Under the pieces are notes generated by a model that saw only the letters and a program-made list of their open reading frames with translations, was not told the origin of the DNA and did not search any database. DNA of 64,000 bases from Aselliscus stoliczkanus (Eukaryota; Chordata; Mammalia; Chiroptera; Hipposideridae): assembly GCA_033961575.1 (NCBI GenBank), contig CM066729.1, positions 97,033,001 to 97,097,000 of the forward strand, written 5' to 3'. This document shows, piece by piece, positions 10,735 through 22,639 of this stretch (position 1 is its first letter; every line of letters begins with the position of its first letter). Made by a program: the position numbers and the translations under genes.

Positions 10735-13700
10735 GATGAACATATATAAATTATTACTTCATGATTACAACAACAGTATCACTAATTGTTAAAACTCCCA
10801 TTTGGCAAAATATTAAATAAGGAATTTAAAGTTGTTACATGACACAACAAATAAAACTGTCTTAGTTTTTGAAAATAATCCCATCATTTTCCCCCTTTAT
10901 GTATAAAGTAGTTAGCTTTCAGGCAGATTGGAACTAGGGAGAGGAGGAAATATTATTTGATGTTTTGAATGCCCATGAACATCTGCAGCTGTGAAGACTA
11001 GTAATGAAGCATTTGGACCTCATTTGGCATTGCTCACTATTGAGAGGATTTTCCTGCAACCCATAAGCTGTCTGATGAGTTCCACAGGCGATCACTTTGA
11101 CCTCTACATATCAGTATCTACATGCTGTTGAAATTGATGTTCTACCTTCAGCATGGCACAGTGCCCTTGTGACAGATGGGCCCAGGTGTTAGCATGGCAC
11201 AGAGGAAATATTGTGATTACACTCAAGTGTTAGGCAGTAGATTTCTTTTCTTGAGTGTCACATTGCAATTTGTGAAGCAACTTCATCCTTGTGAGGAATA
11301 ATAGTAGGCACTATGCAGGATTTCATACTGGTTGAAGGCTATGAGAGGCAACAACTATAGAATTATTGATAAGATATTCTTATGTCCCTAAATTTGAAAG
11401 TATGAGAGCAGAATGAATTATCCTAAGGTCAATCCTCCACAAAAATTATAAAAATGACTTAGGTCTATTCTAAAATTTTTCTTATGTGCTTTAGTTTCAA
11501 GATTTAGTAGAATGCAGATCTTTCTTGGGTTAAAGGAAATCTAAGAAATGAATTTATTGCATGAGTTATTAATGAGGAAATCAGTGTTTAAATTCTGTCT
11601 AAAGGCAGAGGGAGATACAGGAACTAGCTTTCCACATGAAGACTATCACTTTAACTGAAATAGTATTTAAAGAGCGACAGGGAGAACAATCTCATGTCAT
11701 TTTTCATTATGAATGAAGAGTACCTCAGCTGTGTCACTGGTAAAGTTAAAAAGTGTTAGAGTGTGCAACTGTTAAATGAGGGTGGTCAATGAAAGTGACG
11801 AATTCGGTCAGAAATTTGGCTTACTGTCTGTGCACACTGTGCTTTATTGTGGAGTTGCCAGCGTCTCTGAATGAAAAGACGAGAGCAAATTAAACAGCTT
11901 TATGACCTCACAGGGGGAGCAGTTGTTCTACTGGCTTTCATACAAATGTCTAATTAATTCTTGAAGTAGCTCAAATTGTTCTTTTGTGATCTATGAATGA
12001 GAATTTAAGAGAAAACCTGTGCAGAAGAAACTAAGTGAAAGGAGAATGGGGATTTCATGATTAGCTTGCAGTTCACAGTTTTGGGAATCAGCCACAATTT
12101 AGTTATTGTCCTCATTAATCTTACATTAGTAAGCTAATGAAACATTTGGGTGAATACATTATGAGTAATAAAGGCATTAATTGTATTTTTCTGAGCACTC
12201 AATTATGCTAACTGGCATCTGTTAATGTTTGCTAAATACATTTATCTATAAAAATTAAGAAAAATATAGAATGCACAGATGATTTTAAATACCATCAATA
12301 CAATAATTTTCTGTACTTTGTACACTTTTTTGTGCTTTTGATATGATGACCAATTAAAAAAAATAAAACCATATTTAAATTATATTTCCTTTTAAGTTCA
12401 CCTTATTTTATTTTTTAGTTTTAAATGTGACTTGGTTGATACAACATTAACCTTAAGTTTCTGTTAGAAACAAATACCTTTGTTTCATGGATTGACTCAA
12501 TACAACATGAATACTATACATGTAAACAATTTTTAAGCATGAGCTGTGTAAATTTGTCAAGCTCTGGGTGAGTTTAGATTTCTATAAATTATCCTATTTC
12601 TAGATGCAGAATAAAAGGGGGCTCCCTTATAAATTTTATCAGAGATTCTTATAGTGTAGATATTTGTTTTCATGAAGTCTCTGCGTTTTTTTTACTATTT
12701 CTCCCCACAGGAATACCTCTTTTTAATGTGGAAGATTTCTATTTAAAGAAGAATTCCTTTCTACAACATTTTCCTTGGTTTCCTATTGTAATGTTCTACC
12801 TCATTCATGACAAATTCAGAGACATTGTATTTAAACTTTGTCTTCTAAAATAATTTATGCAATTAATTGCCCATCACCAGGTGGGCATGACTTACAGGTA
12901 GTAAATCTTAAGCACTGTATATCAGTATCTCATTCCTATACCTGTCAATGTGTTGACTATTTTAATTCCATATACCCACTTCATTGCTAATTAAGAATCA
13001 GCTCTTTCCTGCCTTCCTTCTCACAGCATATGTACGCATGATATAAAATGAAGCACAGAAAGCTAATTAAACAATATGGATGAATGAGTTGAGTAGGTTG
13101 TCAAAATCAAACCAATTAATTAAAGCAGTTATATAAATCCTTCCTGTGTCTTTCTTCTTGTGAATTATACAAACAATATAGTGGAAAATATGTCATTAAA
13201 CTACTGTGTAAACCCACTCCAGGAATTTGAGTCCTAAATAATGTTGTGCTATTTTTATAGCTTGTTTACTTCATGTCTTTATCTGACCAGACTAAATGGC
13301 TGTATGTGGCTTTCTGTCCGAATTTTAAACAGGTCACTTCAGTTGAAATGGTGAGGCTTGTATGTGCTCTGTGCTTCCAAAGTCTTAATCAAAAAATGTT
13401 AGTGTTCACCTGAAATGTTGGCTTATTAAGTGAATGTGTGTCATGCATTGTTTTTGCTTTTGTCAGAAAAGAGAGACCAGCAGATCACTTTGATAATTTA
13501 GCTATGTTTGACACATTCGACGGTGGAGTATATGGAGTCCCCAATGATCAGTGTTAGAGGTAGATGTTAGAGTACGAGGTGATACACCATTTTGGATATT
13601 ACCACTAATTATCTAACTGTTACACTTACATGAATTAGTTTTGAGATACTGTTTTGCTGTATGGGTAGAAATTTGTTTAAGATGCAGCTGTCCATTCTCA

Positions 13701-14595
13701 TGTGAAAGGTCCTGAAGCATGCTCTGTTTATTTCACTGTGTTTCAGGCAGGTTTAAATCTTTTTTTATGTCCTTTTGGGAAGTATAAAAGGCACACATTG
13801 TGAAAATTTCCTAAACCAGATGAATGCGAACTATGATTTATTTTTAAATCCCTGGGATATAAGTGAATCATATCTCATGAAGCTATTCTATAACTTACTT
13901 ATAGCATCTCTGTTAATAACTATGTGAATTTTTATCCTGCCTTAGGAAGTACCATTTTCCAAAACTTTTTATTCTAGGTGCTACCCATAAGTTTGGTTAC
14001 CTTCCTCAACTTGTTATTATTAAAAAACTGGTTGCATTTCCTGGAATATAAAGATATATGCTAAAATTTACATTATTGGAGTACTTCATATTTTGAGAGA
14101 ATTTCTATTCTGAACCTCTCCCAAATGGAAGAGGTAAAATATATTTACAAACCACAAACTTAGGTGAACAAAAATGTAAAGCAAACAGTTATTTTCTCTT
14201 ACTATAGCCCCATTCTGCTAAAACTTTAAAAAGTATCTGTTAAATTTTGGAAAAGTCATTCATTTTAATGGTGTCTCGTTGCTTTGTGAAGTTATTAGAT
14301 CAGATGAGTTTTTTCTCTTCCTCTTCTCTTTTTCTTCTACTAGATGTGATAGGGATTAGCATCTCTTAGTACTAGAATTGTACAAAAGGTGTCTATTTCT
14401 CTTTTATGGCATTTGTCTACAGTGCATTCATCATTTGTCTTTGCTTGTTGATTTCAATCAGACTCTATTTGAAGCTGAAACTCCCAGGGCTGCTTTATGC
14501 CATTCAAATGATAAAACTTAAAATCTCTGTCTTTCTTCTAAAAAAGGAAATATCTGGGCTACCAAGTGATTCAAATATTAAATATATTTCTTTAT
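10735..14595. other. Long block with almost no recognisable repeats
   Basis: About 3.9 kb in which I recognise no SINE, LINE, LTR or DNA transposon, and no exon-like open frame. The base composition is more balanced than the flanks in places, for example 10980-11300 and 11780-12070. Absence of repeats is compatible with conserved non-coding sequence but does not show it. Confidence 0.5.
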
Positions 14596-14752
14596 TTAAA
14601 TATAGAATTTGAATTTAACATACATATATGTTATAAATATATATTTATATTTAACATACACATCATATATGTTGTTATACATATATATGTTAACATACAT
14701 ATGTACATGTTATATTAACATGTATATATGTTATATGTTATGAGAGAGAGAG
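14596..14752. repeat. AT-rich imperfect palindromic repeat (ATATGTTA units)
   Basis: 'ttaacata', 'tatatgtta' and 'catatatgtt' units recur in both orientations over about 150 bases, ending in a short (GA)n. It is a degenerate microsatellite with strong self-complementarity. Confidence 0.8.
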
Positions 14753-16452
14753 GGAAATTTCATTCTAATCTAGTCAACAATTTTAATCTCGGGGAACTAC
14801 TGAGTTAAACAAACAAACAAAAAAAACATGCTTTTTAATATGGAGAACATTTTCATTGAGAAGCCATGCTTCTCAAATGGTGGAACCCAGTTTCACTTCA
14901 GCATTTGATTTCAAACAATATCCTACTCATAGAAAGTCAATTCAAATGTGTTTTTACTAAATCTATAGTAATGTCGAAAATAAGGCTTTGCATATATTCT
15001 GTATTTAAGCATTTCATTGTAACTCACACATTTAAAAAAAAACTTTTGTCTCTATCACCTGCTTGTTCACAATCTACTATGTCATACAGGCAGGCAATTT
15101 ACAGAACAATTGGCCATGTTCATCCTGAAGGTACTATAGGAATAACTGCTGAACATAATTGAGAGCAACATGAGCATAAAAGGCACTAATCCTAACACAC
15201 AACATTTTTCTCCTTACATTAACTTCTCATGTGAGTTCCTTTCAGTTTCCAGTAAAAACTAATTTTTGAAAAATATGATTTTTAAACACAAAAATAAATA
15301 ATTTTAAGGAAATTTGAAAATTGTGCTTGATAATTTTGACAAAGGAAATAAAACACAAATTAAGCTAATACTGAAGAGGTTTCAAAACATGACATAATAA
15401 TAGTGATTGCTTCATTATGAGACCACTGATAAAAACCTGATACCTTTATATTTAAGTGTCTTAATCGTATGAAATTATCTCTGCAACATAATAGACCTTA
15501 GTTAAATAAAACACTTACATTGTTTCACTAAAAATAGTCAAAAGTTAAAAGTCTTCATGTCTTTCAAATGGTCTTAAGATCCTTTAAAATGATATTGTGC
15601 AGAATTAATGTTTCAGGTAGTGCTAGTATTCCTTAAGACAACTCTTTTTACAACCCAAATCCTTGTGAATCCTTTTTACATTTAGAAATATTCCAAAGTC
15701 TCAAAGAACATTATTTAGTTATAATATGTAATAATATATTTTAACCCCAGGAAGCAATTATTTCAGCAACAGACCAGATTAAGAGAAAAAGACAATCATT
15801 CATTTCTCAGTACATTATTTTGAATTTGCTGTAATGTGGGAAGAGACAATATTAGTATAGTATTTTTGGAGAAATGATGTTTATTAAAAATGTGATATTG
15901 TATCAAAACATTTTAAACTTTCTAACATGTTTCTCTTTTAAAAGAAGATCTATTGCATTCTGCAATGTAGTGATGTGAAAAGAGAAAATCAAGGGAGCTT
16001 AGATGACATGTGTCATTTACCAGGCTGGCATATGTTATCTACTAACTGATAGAACACAAAGGATTTGTAACACACAAGTTATTTCATTACTTTTACATTA
16101 TTTTAGGAAAGTTGGGGTTAAACATTTAGTAATATTATTACTAGAATCTTCAAAATGGCTATTTGAAATAATTAAATCATCTAAAGTCTAGAAGAAATAT
16201 ATTTGAGTGCATAAATACAGTTGGTCCACTACTTTACTCAGGGGTGCAGTTGTCATCAAGCCATTATTAGTAGCTGAAAATTTAAAGTGATTGTTTTAAA
16301 ATTAGTTTTGAATTCAGAGTAGCAAAATAAAATGTAGTGGAGTCACAGAAATCAAGGTGAAGTAAAAACCAGGTGAGAGACGGAATTGATCGCTAATTAA
16401 GTGGTAATAATGTAAAGAATTGAAAGAGGGAACTCGTCATACCACAGAGAAC
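14753..16452. other. No recognisable feature
   Basis: AT-rich, unique-looking. The 98-codon open frame at 14866-15162 has no family resemblance and is probably chance. Confidence 0.5.
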
Positions 16453-16454
16453 TA

Positions 16455-17297
16455 TAGTAATCCCACCTTATCTGAGGTTCTGTTTTTGATGGTTTTAGTT
16501 ACTAGTGGTTAAACCATGGTCCAAAAAAAAAAATTCATGGAAAATTCCAGAAATAAACAATTCATGTTTTATTGTGTGCCATGCCAGGTAGCATGATGAA
16601 ATCTTGTGCTGTCCCGCCCCATCCCACCCAGGATGTGAATCACCCCTTTGTCCAATGTATCCACGCCGTATACACTATCTGCCTGTTATTGATTTAGAAG
16701 CTGTCTCGGTTATCAGATCAACTGTCTCAGTACTCCAGTGCTTGTGTTTAAGTAACCTTTATTTTACTTAATAATGGCCCCCAATCACAAGAGTGGTGAT
16801 GCTGGCCATTAGGATATGCCAAAAAGAACCTTTAAAGTGCCTCCTTTAGGCTAACAGTGAAAGTTCTCAATTTAATAAGGAAAGAAAAAGAATGTATGTT
16901 GAAGTTGTTAAGGTATATTGTAAAAACATGATCTTCTATACATGAAATTGTGAAGAAGGGAAAATAAATTCATGCTAGTTTTGCTGTTGCATGCACTGCA
17001 AAAGCATGTGATAATCAACTAGTTAAGATGAAAAATGAATTGACTTTGTGGGTTGAAGACATGAACAGAGAGAGACCACATTCACATAAATTTTATTACA
17101 GTACATTGTTATAATTGGTCTATTTTCTTATTAGGTATAGTTGTTAATCTCTTACTATGCCTAATTTATAAATTAAATTTTATCATAGGTATGTATGTAG
17201 AGGAAAAAACTTATATATAGAGTTCAGTACTATCAGCTGTTTCACGCATCCATTGGGGGCCTTGATATTTATGCTCGACAGTTAAAGGGAACTACTG
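16455..17297 (+). mobile_element. Tigger-type (pogo) DNA transposon, internally deleted
   Basis: The left end 'tagtaatcccaccttatctg' and the right end '...ggaactactg' are imperfect terminal inverted repeats of the Tigger kind, with TA at the left edge. The interior follows Tigger order: 'ccagaaataaacaattcatg', 'ggttatcagatcaactgtc', then the start of the transposase, 'aataatggcccccaatcaca'. Its translation reads roughly MAPN-K-GDAG--DMPK, then several stops. A 'gtgaagaagggaaaataaattcatgctag' block keeps the helix-turn-helix region. The catalytic domain is absent, as the sequence jumps to the 3' end at about 17.17 kb. It is extinct; the subfamily is not fixed. Confidence 0.9.
16773..17075 (+). 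pseudogene. Tigger transposase N-terminal remnant
   Basis: From the ATG at 16773 the first codons align with the Tigger transposase start (M-A-P-N/K...D-A-G then D-M-P-K). A 'KIVKKGK'-like stretch follows, corresponding to the DNA-binding domain. Multiple stops and frameshifts destroy the frame and no DDE catalytic region follows. The parent protein would bind the element's inverted repeats in the nucleus. Nothing functional remains. Confidence 0.75.
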
Positions 17298-17918
17298 TTT
17301 GGTTGATTGCCAGTTATGTTAATGTTTAAGTTCTCTTGCTCTACGTTTACTAGATTGACTGCTGAAATCCAGATGAGTTCTTTATCTTGAGTTTCTATTA
17401 TAGCCAGATTTTATAACCTAATGTTTGAATTAGCCATTCTCAGACAGGATTCCCAATCAATATTACACCAGGAAATATAAATAGATTGTTGGCAATTTCT
17501 AAAGATTCTTCATGAAACTGGGTCACATTATTGACAAATATGCCACCTTTTCCACTACTGTAACTTTATTTTTATTTTGAAAATCTTGCCTTATATTTTC
17601 TTTCATTTTATGTTTTTTTCTCAGTTTTATTTTTGAGGTATAATTGACAAAATTGTGCATTATAACACTGTCCTTTTCATGAAACATTTTTATAACTATT
17701 TTATTAATGATAATGGCATGGGTTTTCAAATACATAATGTAACAATTATTAGAGTATGCTATGAAGTAAATGAAATCATAGAAAACCTGGAATTCAGTAA
17801 GTGATAACCAGGATTATAAAACAGAATTATGTTCACATTAGTGGGAAGTATTTTTATATAGAAAATATCAGAATTTATTGGTTCCTACTTTTTAGCATTA
17901 TATCTTCCATGTTGTTAC

Positions 17919-17974
<56 letters not shown>

Positions 17975-19326
17975 GTTTGTTTCTAGCAGTCAGTGGTAAC
18001 AACTGCCTTATATGCCAGGACAATTTTGCATAATTTAGTTTATCCTGAGCTTCTGCTAAAAAATACCATGTTATTTTCTTAGACTGAAGACTCCCTTTCA
18101 CGTTCTCCCACAGGGCACTAAGTGACAAGCCTATAAAGACAGTCATTCCTTCCCCAGCTGTGTGTGGCAGCTCTGAGGGAGTTTTGTACCTCTATTCCTA
18201 TTCCTTGCCATTGTTCCCAATGACCTCACTAGCTGAGAAATGATGGCAGTGGTGGGGCCCACTGGGAATCCTGGAGGCCAAGGGGAGAGGCCAGACAAGA
18301 AGAAATGTAAAATGATGATGTTTACGAAGTCTCTTTCAAATGGCAAGTTTTTGATCCTGTAATTCTTATTATACCTGGATGGAGTCTCTTGAGTAATGGC
18401 AGAAGCCAGCTTCCTTTATAAGTTAGAAACTCCATTGAAGAGAAAACTCTGGCAATCACTAATTAAAATATGACTGAAGCATCCCTTTTCCTCTTCCTTT
18501 TGAGATTTGTTTTTTTTTAAAAACAACAAAAACAAAAACAAACCAGGATTCTGATAGTTAAAAGAATGATGGCTTAATTATATGGAAAAAATACTTCATT
18601 AACAGGTATTGATTAATACAGTCAAATTACCTATAATGTAGAAAATGTGCAAGACACTAAAGCATTTTGGGGGTTCCAGTTTGGTATGAAAAGCATTGGA
18701 GATGTCGATTCTGAAGAATAATCTCAAATTCATTTTGTGCTTGCTTTGATCATTTTTCAATGTGAAGTTAAATCTTTCAAAGCTGCTAATTCTCATTCAA
18801 AGTGCAGAGGAGTTACAGAGAATTTAAATGACATCTGTAAGTGTGTGTAATAGCATCCATGGTTATTTCACAGTAATTTAGAAAGGGCACTTTCAGGACG
18901 AGTGGATCAGTCTAAGTATTATCATAGAAAACCTGTGAAAAAGGACTGTTCTTTGCATTTTAAACTTCAGAGGCACTGCTCAGGTTTTAACAGTTTTCAG
19001 GGCAAAAGTATTATTGTAGCCAGGCATTGAAAGCCACAAAAAGAAAAATCTATAAACAAAGTACAAGGAAAAATGCAGTAAAAATCATTCCACATTGTCT
19101 CTTTACTGTAGTGTTTGCTACATTCCCTGCTGTTAAACAGCTGACAGCATCTGAGCTATTTTCAAAGACATGAAATTTCAATATGTAAAGTGTAATAGAG
19201 AAGACACATTGCTTCCGAACAAGGAGTATTCTTGCAGGCAATATAGGTGTCTAAGCAATTTATGGTAGACTATGTCACTGTAAAATCTGTAAATGTACAC
19301 TTGTTTCTGTAAAAATGTAAAATATA
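17298..19326. other. Mostly unclassified tract
   Basis: Bases 17610-17700 ('tttatttttgaggtataattgacaaaattgtg') resemble a short antisense L1 3' end, at low confidence. Bases 18060-18350 are a GC-elevated patch that I cannot place in a family. The rest is AT-rich and unrecognised. Confidence 0.4.
17919..17974. repeat. (TA)n microsatellite
   Basis: About 28 TA units with one central interruption 'tatgtata', seen directly. It gives spurious Ile/Tyr-rich open frames on both strands. Confidence 0.95.
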
Positions 19327-19487
19327 GAAAGAAAAAAAAAAAGAAAGGGAGAGAAAGAGAGCAGGATGAAGAATGAAGGAAGACTGGTTGTTGAAACAAA
19401 GGAAAATAACCAGGAGAAGTGGGAAGGAAAGGAAAGGGGAGAAAAGGAAGGTGAGAAAGAAAAGAGATGAGAAGAAATGAAAGAAGT
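19327..19487. repeat. Purine-rich (GA/GGAA) tract
   Basis: Nearly all A and G over 160 bases apart from a short 'ctggttgttg' interruption. The complementary strand gives a Phe/Ser/Leu-rich 128-codon open frame that is an artefact of composition. Confidence 0.9.
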
Positions 19488-20335
19488 GACTGTTGAATTG
19501 GATTGAAATCAGAGGAAAACACTTTGATAAGACTAAAATAGCCTGTAATACAGTAGTCATGCAATATTGTAAGCTGGTTTCTGTGGGAAGCAGACTCTGG
19601 GTCAGAGTATGGTGTGTAAGATGCTTTTTAAGGTATACTTTTCACATAAACATTTGTGAAAGCCTGGGAAAAAGGAGGAGCCAATAGCCAGAAAGAACTC
19701 TGTAGCCCATGCAGCCATCAGCCATTTGATTTCGGCCATCCTAGCAAAAGTGCATGACCTTAGATGAAGAGGATCTCTGAAATTAAGTAATTCCTGAAGG
19801 GGTTGACAGCTGAAAGCTGTCTCCTGACAGCGTTCCCAGGAGAGACGATATAAAGTCCTTCATAAATGGGGCATATGGATCATGAGCACATCATAATGTC
19901 AACCAAAGTCTATCCCTTATCTGCTCCCTCTCCTCTTTAGTATACATTCTTAGAACAGATCTTTCAGAGTATCTGAGGGCTGTATTCCTAAAGAAAATTA
20001 AAAGAGGAAGGGGAGAGAAATGAACTGTAGCTTCTAGTGCTGAAGCTTATCTTGGGTCCACAACTGATATTTTCTTTCTACTTCACTCCTCATTCTAGAT
20101 TTCCTTCCTGTTTAGCCAATATCAGGTGGCTGTAGTCATTGCCTGAAGGCAGGACAAAGACCCTCATCCCTGAGGGTCAGAACCCCTGTCATAGTGCTTA
20201 CCTCAATGTAAGGTTGCTGCACTTGTCTATATGGGATTGGGGTATCAAAGAGTCACTCAGGTGATCACGTAGTTGTTAAACATATTTCTTCCTGCCACTA
20301 GTTGTTATAGCAGAATTTTGATATTCTAATGATCA
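19488..20335. other. Unclassified, moderately GC-richer tract
   Basis: No open frame, repeat family or RNA recognised. Composition is more even than in the flanks, so an old unrecognised repeat is possible. Confidence 0.4.
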
Positions 20336-20830
20336 ATGAGGTGTGATCAACAAATATGTGAATTTTAAATTTAAAAATGTTATTACAGTAAAAGACACAT
20401 TGCCATTAACCCCCTTCAAATTGCTCCCCCTCACTTTGAATATACTTATCCCATCGCTCTTGGCACTTTCTGAAGCACTTCTGGAAGTCCGCTTTTGTGG
20501 GTGTCTTTAGTTGCACTGTCGTGGCTGCTTTAATGTCTTGAATTGATTCAAAACATGGTCATTTTTAGTTTGTGGAAGAGCCAGAAGTTTTACAGTGCCA
20601 GATCCAGTGAATAAAGTGAATGAGGACACACCATGATGTTATTATTTGACAGAAATTGCCATATACCAGAAGTGATGTGTAACATGGAGCCTTTTTGTTG
20701 TGATCACAAAACATGGTGAATGCTACTGCTGAGTGCCATCCAATGGAAAGGCAGGGATCTTCAATACAGAAAGTGGTGTATTGAAACTTAGTAACAGTGT
20801 GTGGCAAATTTCAACTTGTTTAGTGCAGTT
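20336..20830 (-). mobile_element. Degenerate mariner transposon, 3' half, antisense
   Basis: The left edge 'tgaggtgtgatcaacaaatat' looks like a mariner terminal inverted repeat. Next to it, on the minus strand, comes the C-terminal half of a mariner-type transposase. The right edge is not identified, so the element is 5'-truncated or too diverged there. It is a different mariner family from the elements at 22.15 and 32.64 kb. Confidence 0.85.
20406..20807 (-). pseudogene. Mariner transposase remnant (C-terminal half, broken)
   Basis: Mariner transposases cut and paste their element with a DD34D catalytic triad. Read on the minus strand across frames, the parts appear in the right order: a 'CDHNKKAPCYTSLLV' stretch (second Asp region), a 'PHSLYSLDLAL-NFWLFHKLK' stretch matching the PHPPYSPDLAPCDFWLFPKLK-like third-Asp region with its Asp kept, then 'FESIQDIKAATTVQLK', then 'WDKYIQSEGEQFEGG' and a stop at 20406-20408. 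At least two frameshifts and several stops break it. It is inactive. Confidence 0.88.
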
Positions 20831-22118
20831 GGGCGTGAGCTATGGTTGAGAGGTGTGTTTGAAAGTGTGCTGTAAATCATCTTCCATAATGACAATGCTC
20901 CTTGTCACCCCAAATGGAGGATTATTTTTCTTGCAAGCTAGTCTCTTAGCAAAAGGAATCTAGAGTTCCCAGGTGACACTCATAGCTTCTAACTGATTTG
21001 GACACTTGCGGTATCCTTGGATGAAATTATTCCCTTTTTTAGGATGAGGTCTACACTGTCGAGGACCCAGATTTGACAAAAGAGAAAGCACAACTTCCCA
21101 AGGGGATCATGGGAGTGATTGCAGTGTTTCCATTCCTTGGTTCTATTCCTTTGTTCCATGATTTATGTGTTTTACCTTTTGGAGACATAGTGTCATATAA
21201 ATGCCTCTGATTCCAAATATATACTGCTTCTGGAAATATGTTGTCTCATGCTTTTATGTATGGTCTTCTTCAATCTGGCACTTTAATTGTGCCTTCTGCA
21301 GGCTGTTCTAAATCTTTGTCATGCCTGCAGTTTCTGTATAGTGTGGTGTTTGATTCCATGTTTGGGAGCCTACTCTCATCCCCCTTTGCTATAACATAGG
21401 CCCCTGTTCTGATGTGACATGATGTGGGAGTCCATGCTAGTGGATAAAGCACTGGTAAGCTCTGGGATAGTGATGCTGTCTGAGGACCATTGGGCAGAAA
21501 GAGATAATCCATCCAATAAAGTATCTTCTGCCAGAATGTATTCTTGCCCAATGTATCAACTTCCCACTAATGGTACATGATGTCTCTGAGGGATGGTGCC
21601 ATATTGGGAACTGAACATTGGTCTCTTTTTTTCTGGCAGGTTGAGTCTTTGGCAGCAGCATTGCTAGATCAGGTTTAATAAGTATGTCATGTCACTGGGT
21701 TGATGCAAAGCCTCAGTACCTACACCTATGGTCCCTTTACTCATATATGCTATGTGTAAGCACTAGGGTGGATAAGGACAGAGACTAGATATCAACTGGC
21801 CAAGTCATTCTGTTTGGTGGTTTAGTGCCTCTTTTATGGCAGATGCCCTCTGGTAAGTATTAACATGAGAAATGGAGGTGATCACATTGTATATCCACTC
21901 CATATGTACATGCATAGACTACAATGTTCATTTTAATGTATCTACCATGTAAGTAGCACAAAAGACAAGCTACTACTGTTCATCCTTATTCTATTCTCCA
22001 ATAGCAGTACCAAATTCTTTGCTGTTTTGCTGTTAAGGTCCATGAAACCAAAAAGTATAGTCCCTTTCTGAAACCCAAGTCCACTGTACTTGATTGATGA
22101 ATGCTTTTGAAGCAGTTC

Positions 22119-22120
<2 letters not shown>
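20831..22120. other. Unresolved tract, possibly an old retroelement interior
   Basis: About 1.3 kb, a little GC-richer than the flanks, with two overlapping minus-strand open frames (93 and 74 codons at 21270-21661). It has the texture of a degraded endogenous retroelement interior, but I recognise no pol, gag or LINE motif. It is left unassigned. Confidence 0.3.

Positions 22121-22150
<30 letters not shown>
22121..22150. repeat. (TA)n microsatellite, left of a mariner
   Basis: About 15 TA units immediately before the mariner end. A matching run lies on the other side of the element at 22393-22417. Confidence 0.9.
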
Positions 22151-22153
<3 letters not shown>

Positions 22154-22383
22154 GGGTGCCAAAAGATATATAAAGTGGACACTTTAGTCAACGTAACTCA
22201 AGCAGTAGTTTGCCATAATCAGAAGTGTCTGGATGCAGATGGTAATCACTTCGAGCACCTCTTGTAATTGCAGAAGTCAAACGTGACTTATATTCATCTT
22301 TTGCTATCAGTATATATTGAGTATTACAATTTTAATACAGTTTTCCTTTCTTAGAATGTGTATACTTTTTTTGGCGCACTCTG
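22151..22383 (+). mobile_element. Non-autonomous mariner, form A (233 bp)
   Basis: The ends 'caggggtgccaaaagatata' and 'tactttttttggcgcactctg' are inverted repeats with TA-rich flanks. The interior holds only the last codons of a mariner transposase and the 3' untranslated end. The copy at 32.64 kb has the same internal deletion point ('aagtggacacttt-gtcaac'), so this is an amplified deletion derivative and not two independent losses. Confidence 0.93.
22214..22267 (+). pseudogene. Mariner transposase C-terminal tail, 17 codons plus stop
   Basis: It reads H-N-Q-K-C-L-D-A-D-G-N-H-F-E-H-L-L-stop, the usual C-terminal end of one mariner lineage. The catalytic domain is absent because of the internal deletion. 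It is preserved as passenger sequence only. Confidence 0.9.
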
Positions 22384-22392
22384 TATATATCA

Positions 22393-22417
22393 TATATATA
22401 TATATATATATATATAG
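22393..22417. repeat. (TA)n microsatellite, right of a mariner
   Basis: About 12 TA units. With the run at 22121-22150 it suggests that the mariner landed inside a TA microsatellite. Confidence 0.9.
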
Positions 22418-22639
22418 CTAAAAGGGCCTAATACGCCTTATCCAATTTAAGAAAATGTGCCTGGTCACTGAAAAATCATCAGATCATTATTTTGGGTGAG
22501 AGATTCCAATACAAAAGAATTCCTACACAAGCAAACTGAAACCTTGTTTATGTTTAATTTGAATTTTTAAGTCATTAAATCTAAATCCTATGCACCTATT
22601 TATAGCATTACATTATAAATATTAAAATTCTTTATTTAG

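Noticed and set aside
10418..10792. 124-codon plus-strand frame and overlapping minus-strand frames
   Set aside because: They are contained in the long SINE at 10277-10719.
19178..19564. 128-codon minus-strand frame rich in Phe, Leu and Ser
   Set aside because: Composition artefact of the purine-rich tract on the plus strand.
21270..21661. Overlapping minus-strand frames (93 and 74 codons) as a retroviral protein remnant
   Set aside because: I could not identify any gag, protease or polymerase motif, so the interval is left as unresolved.
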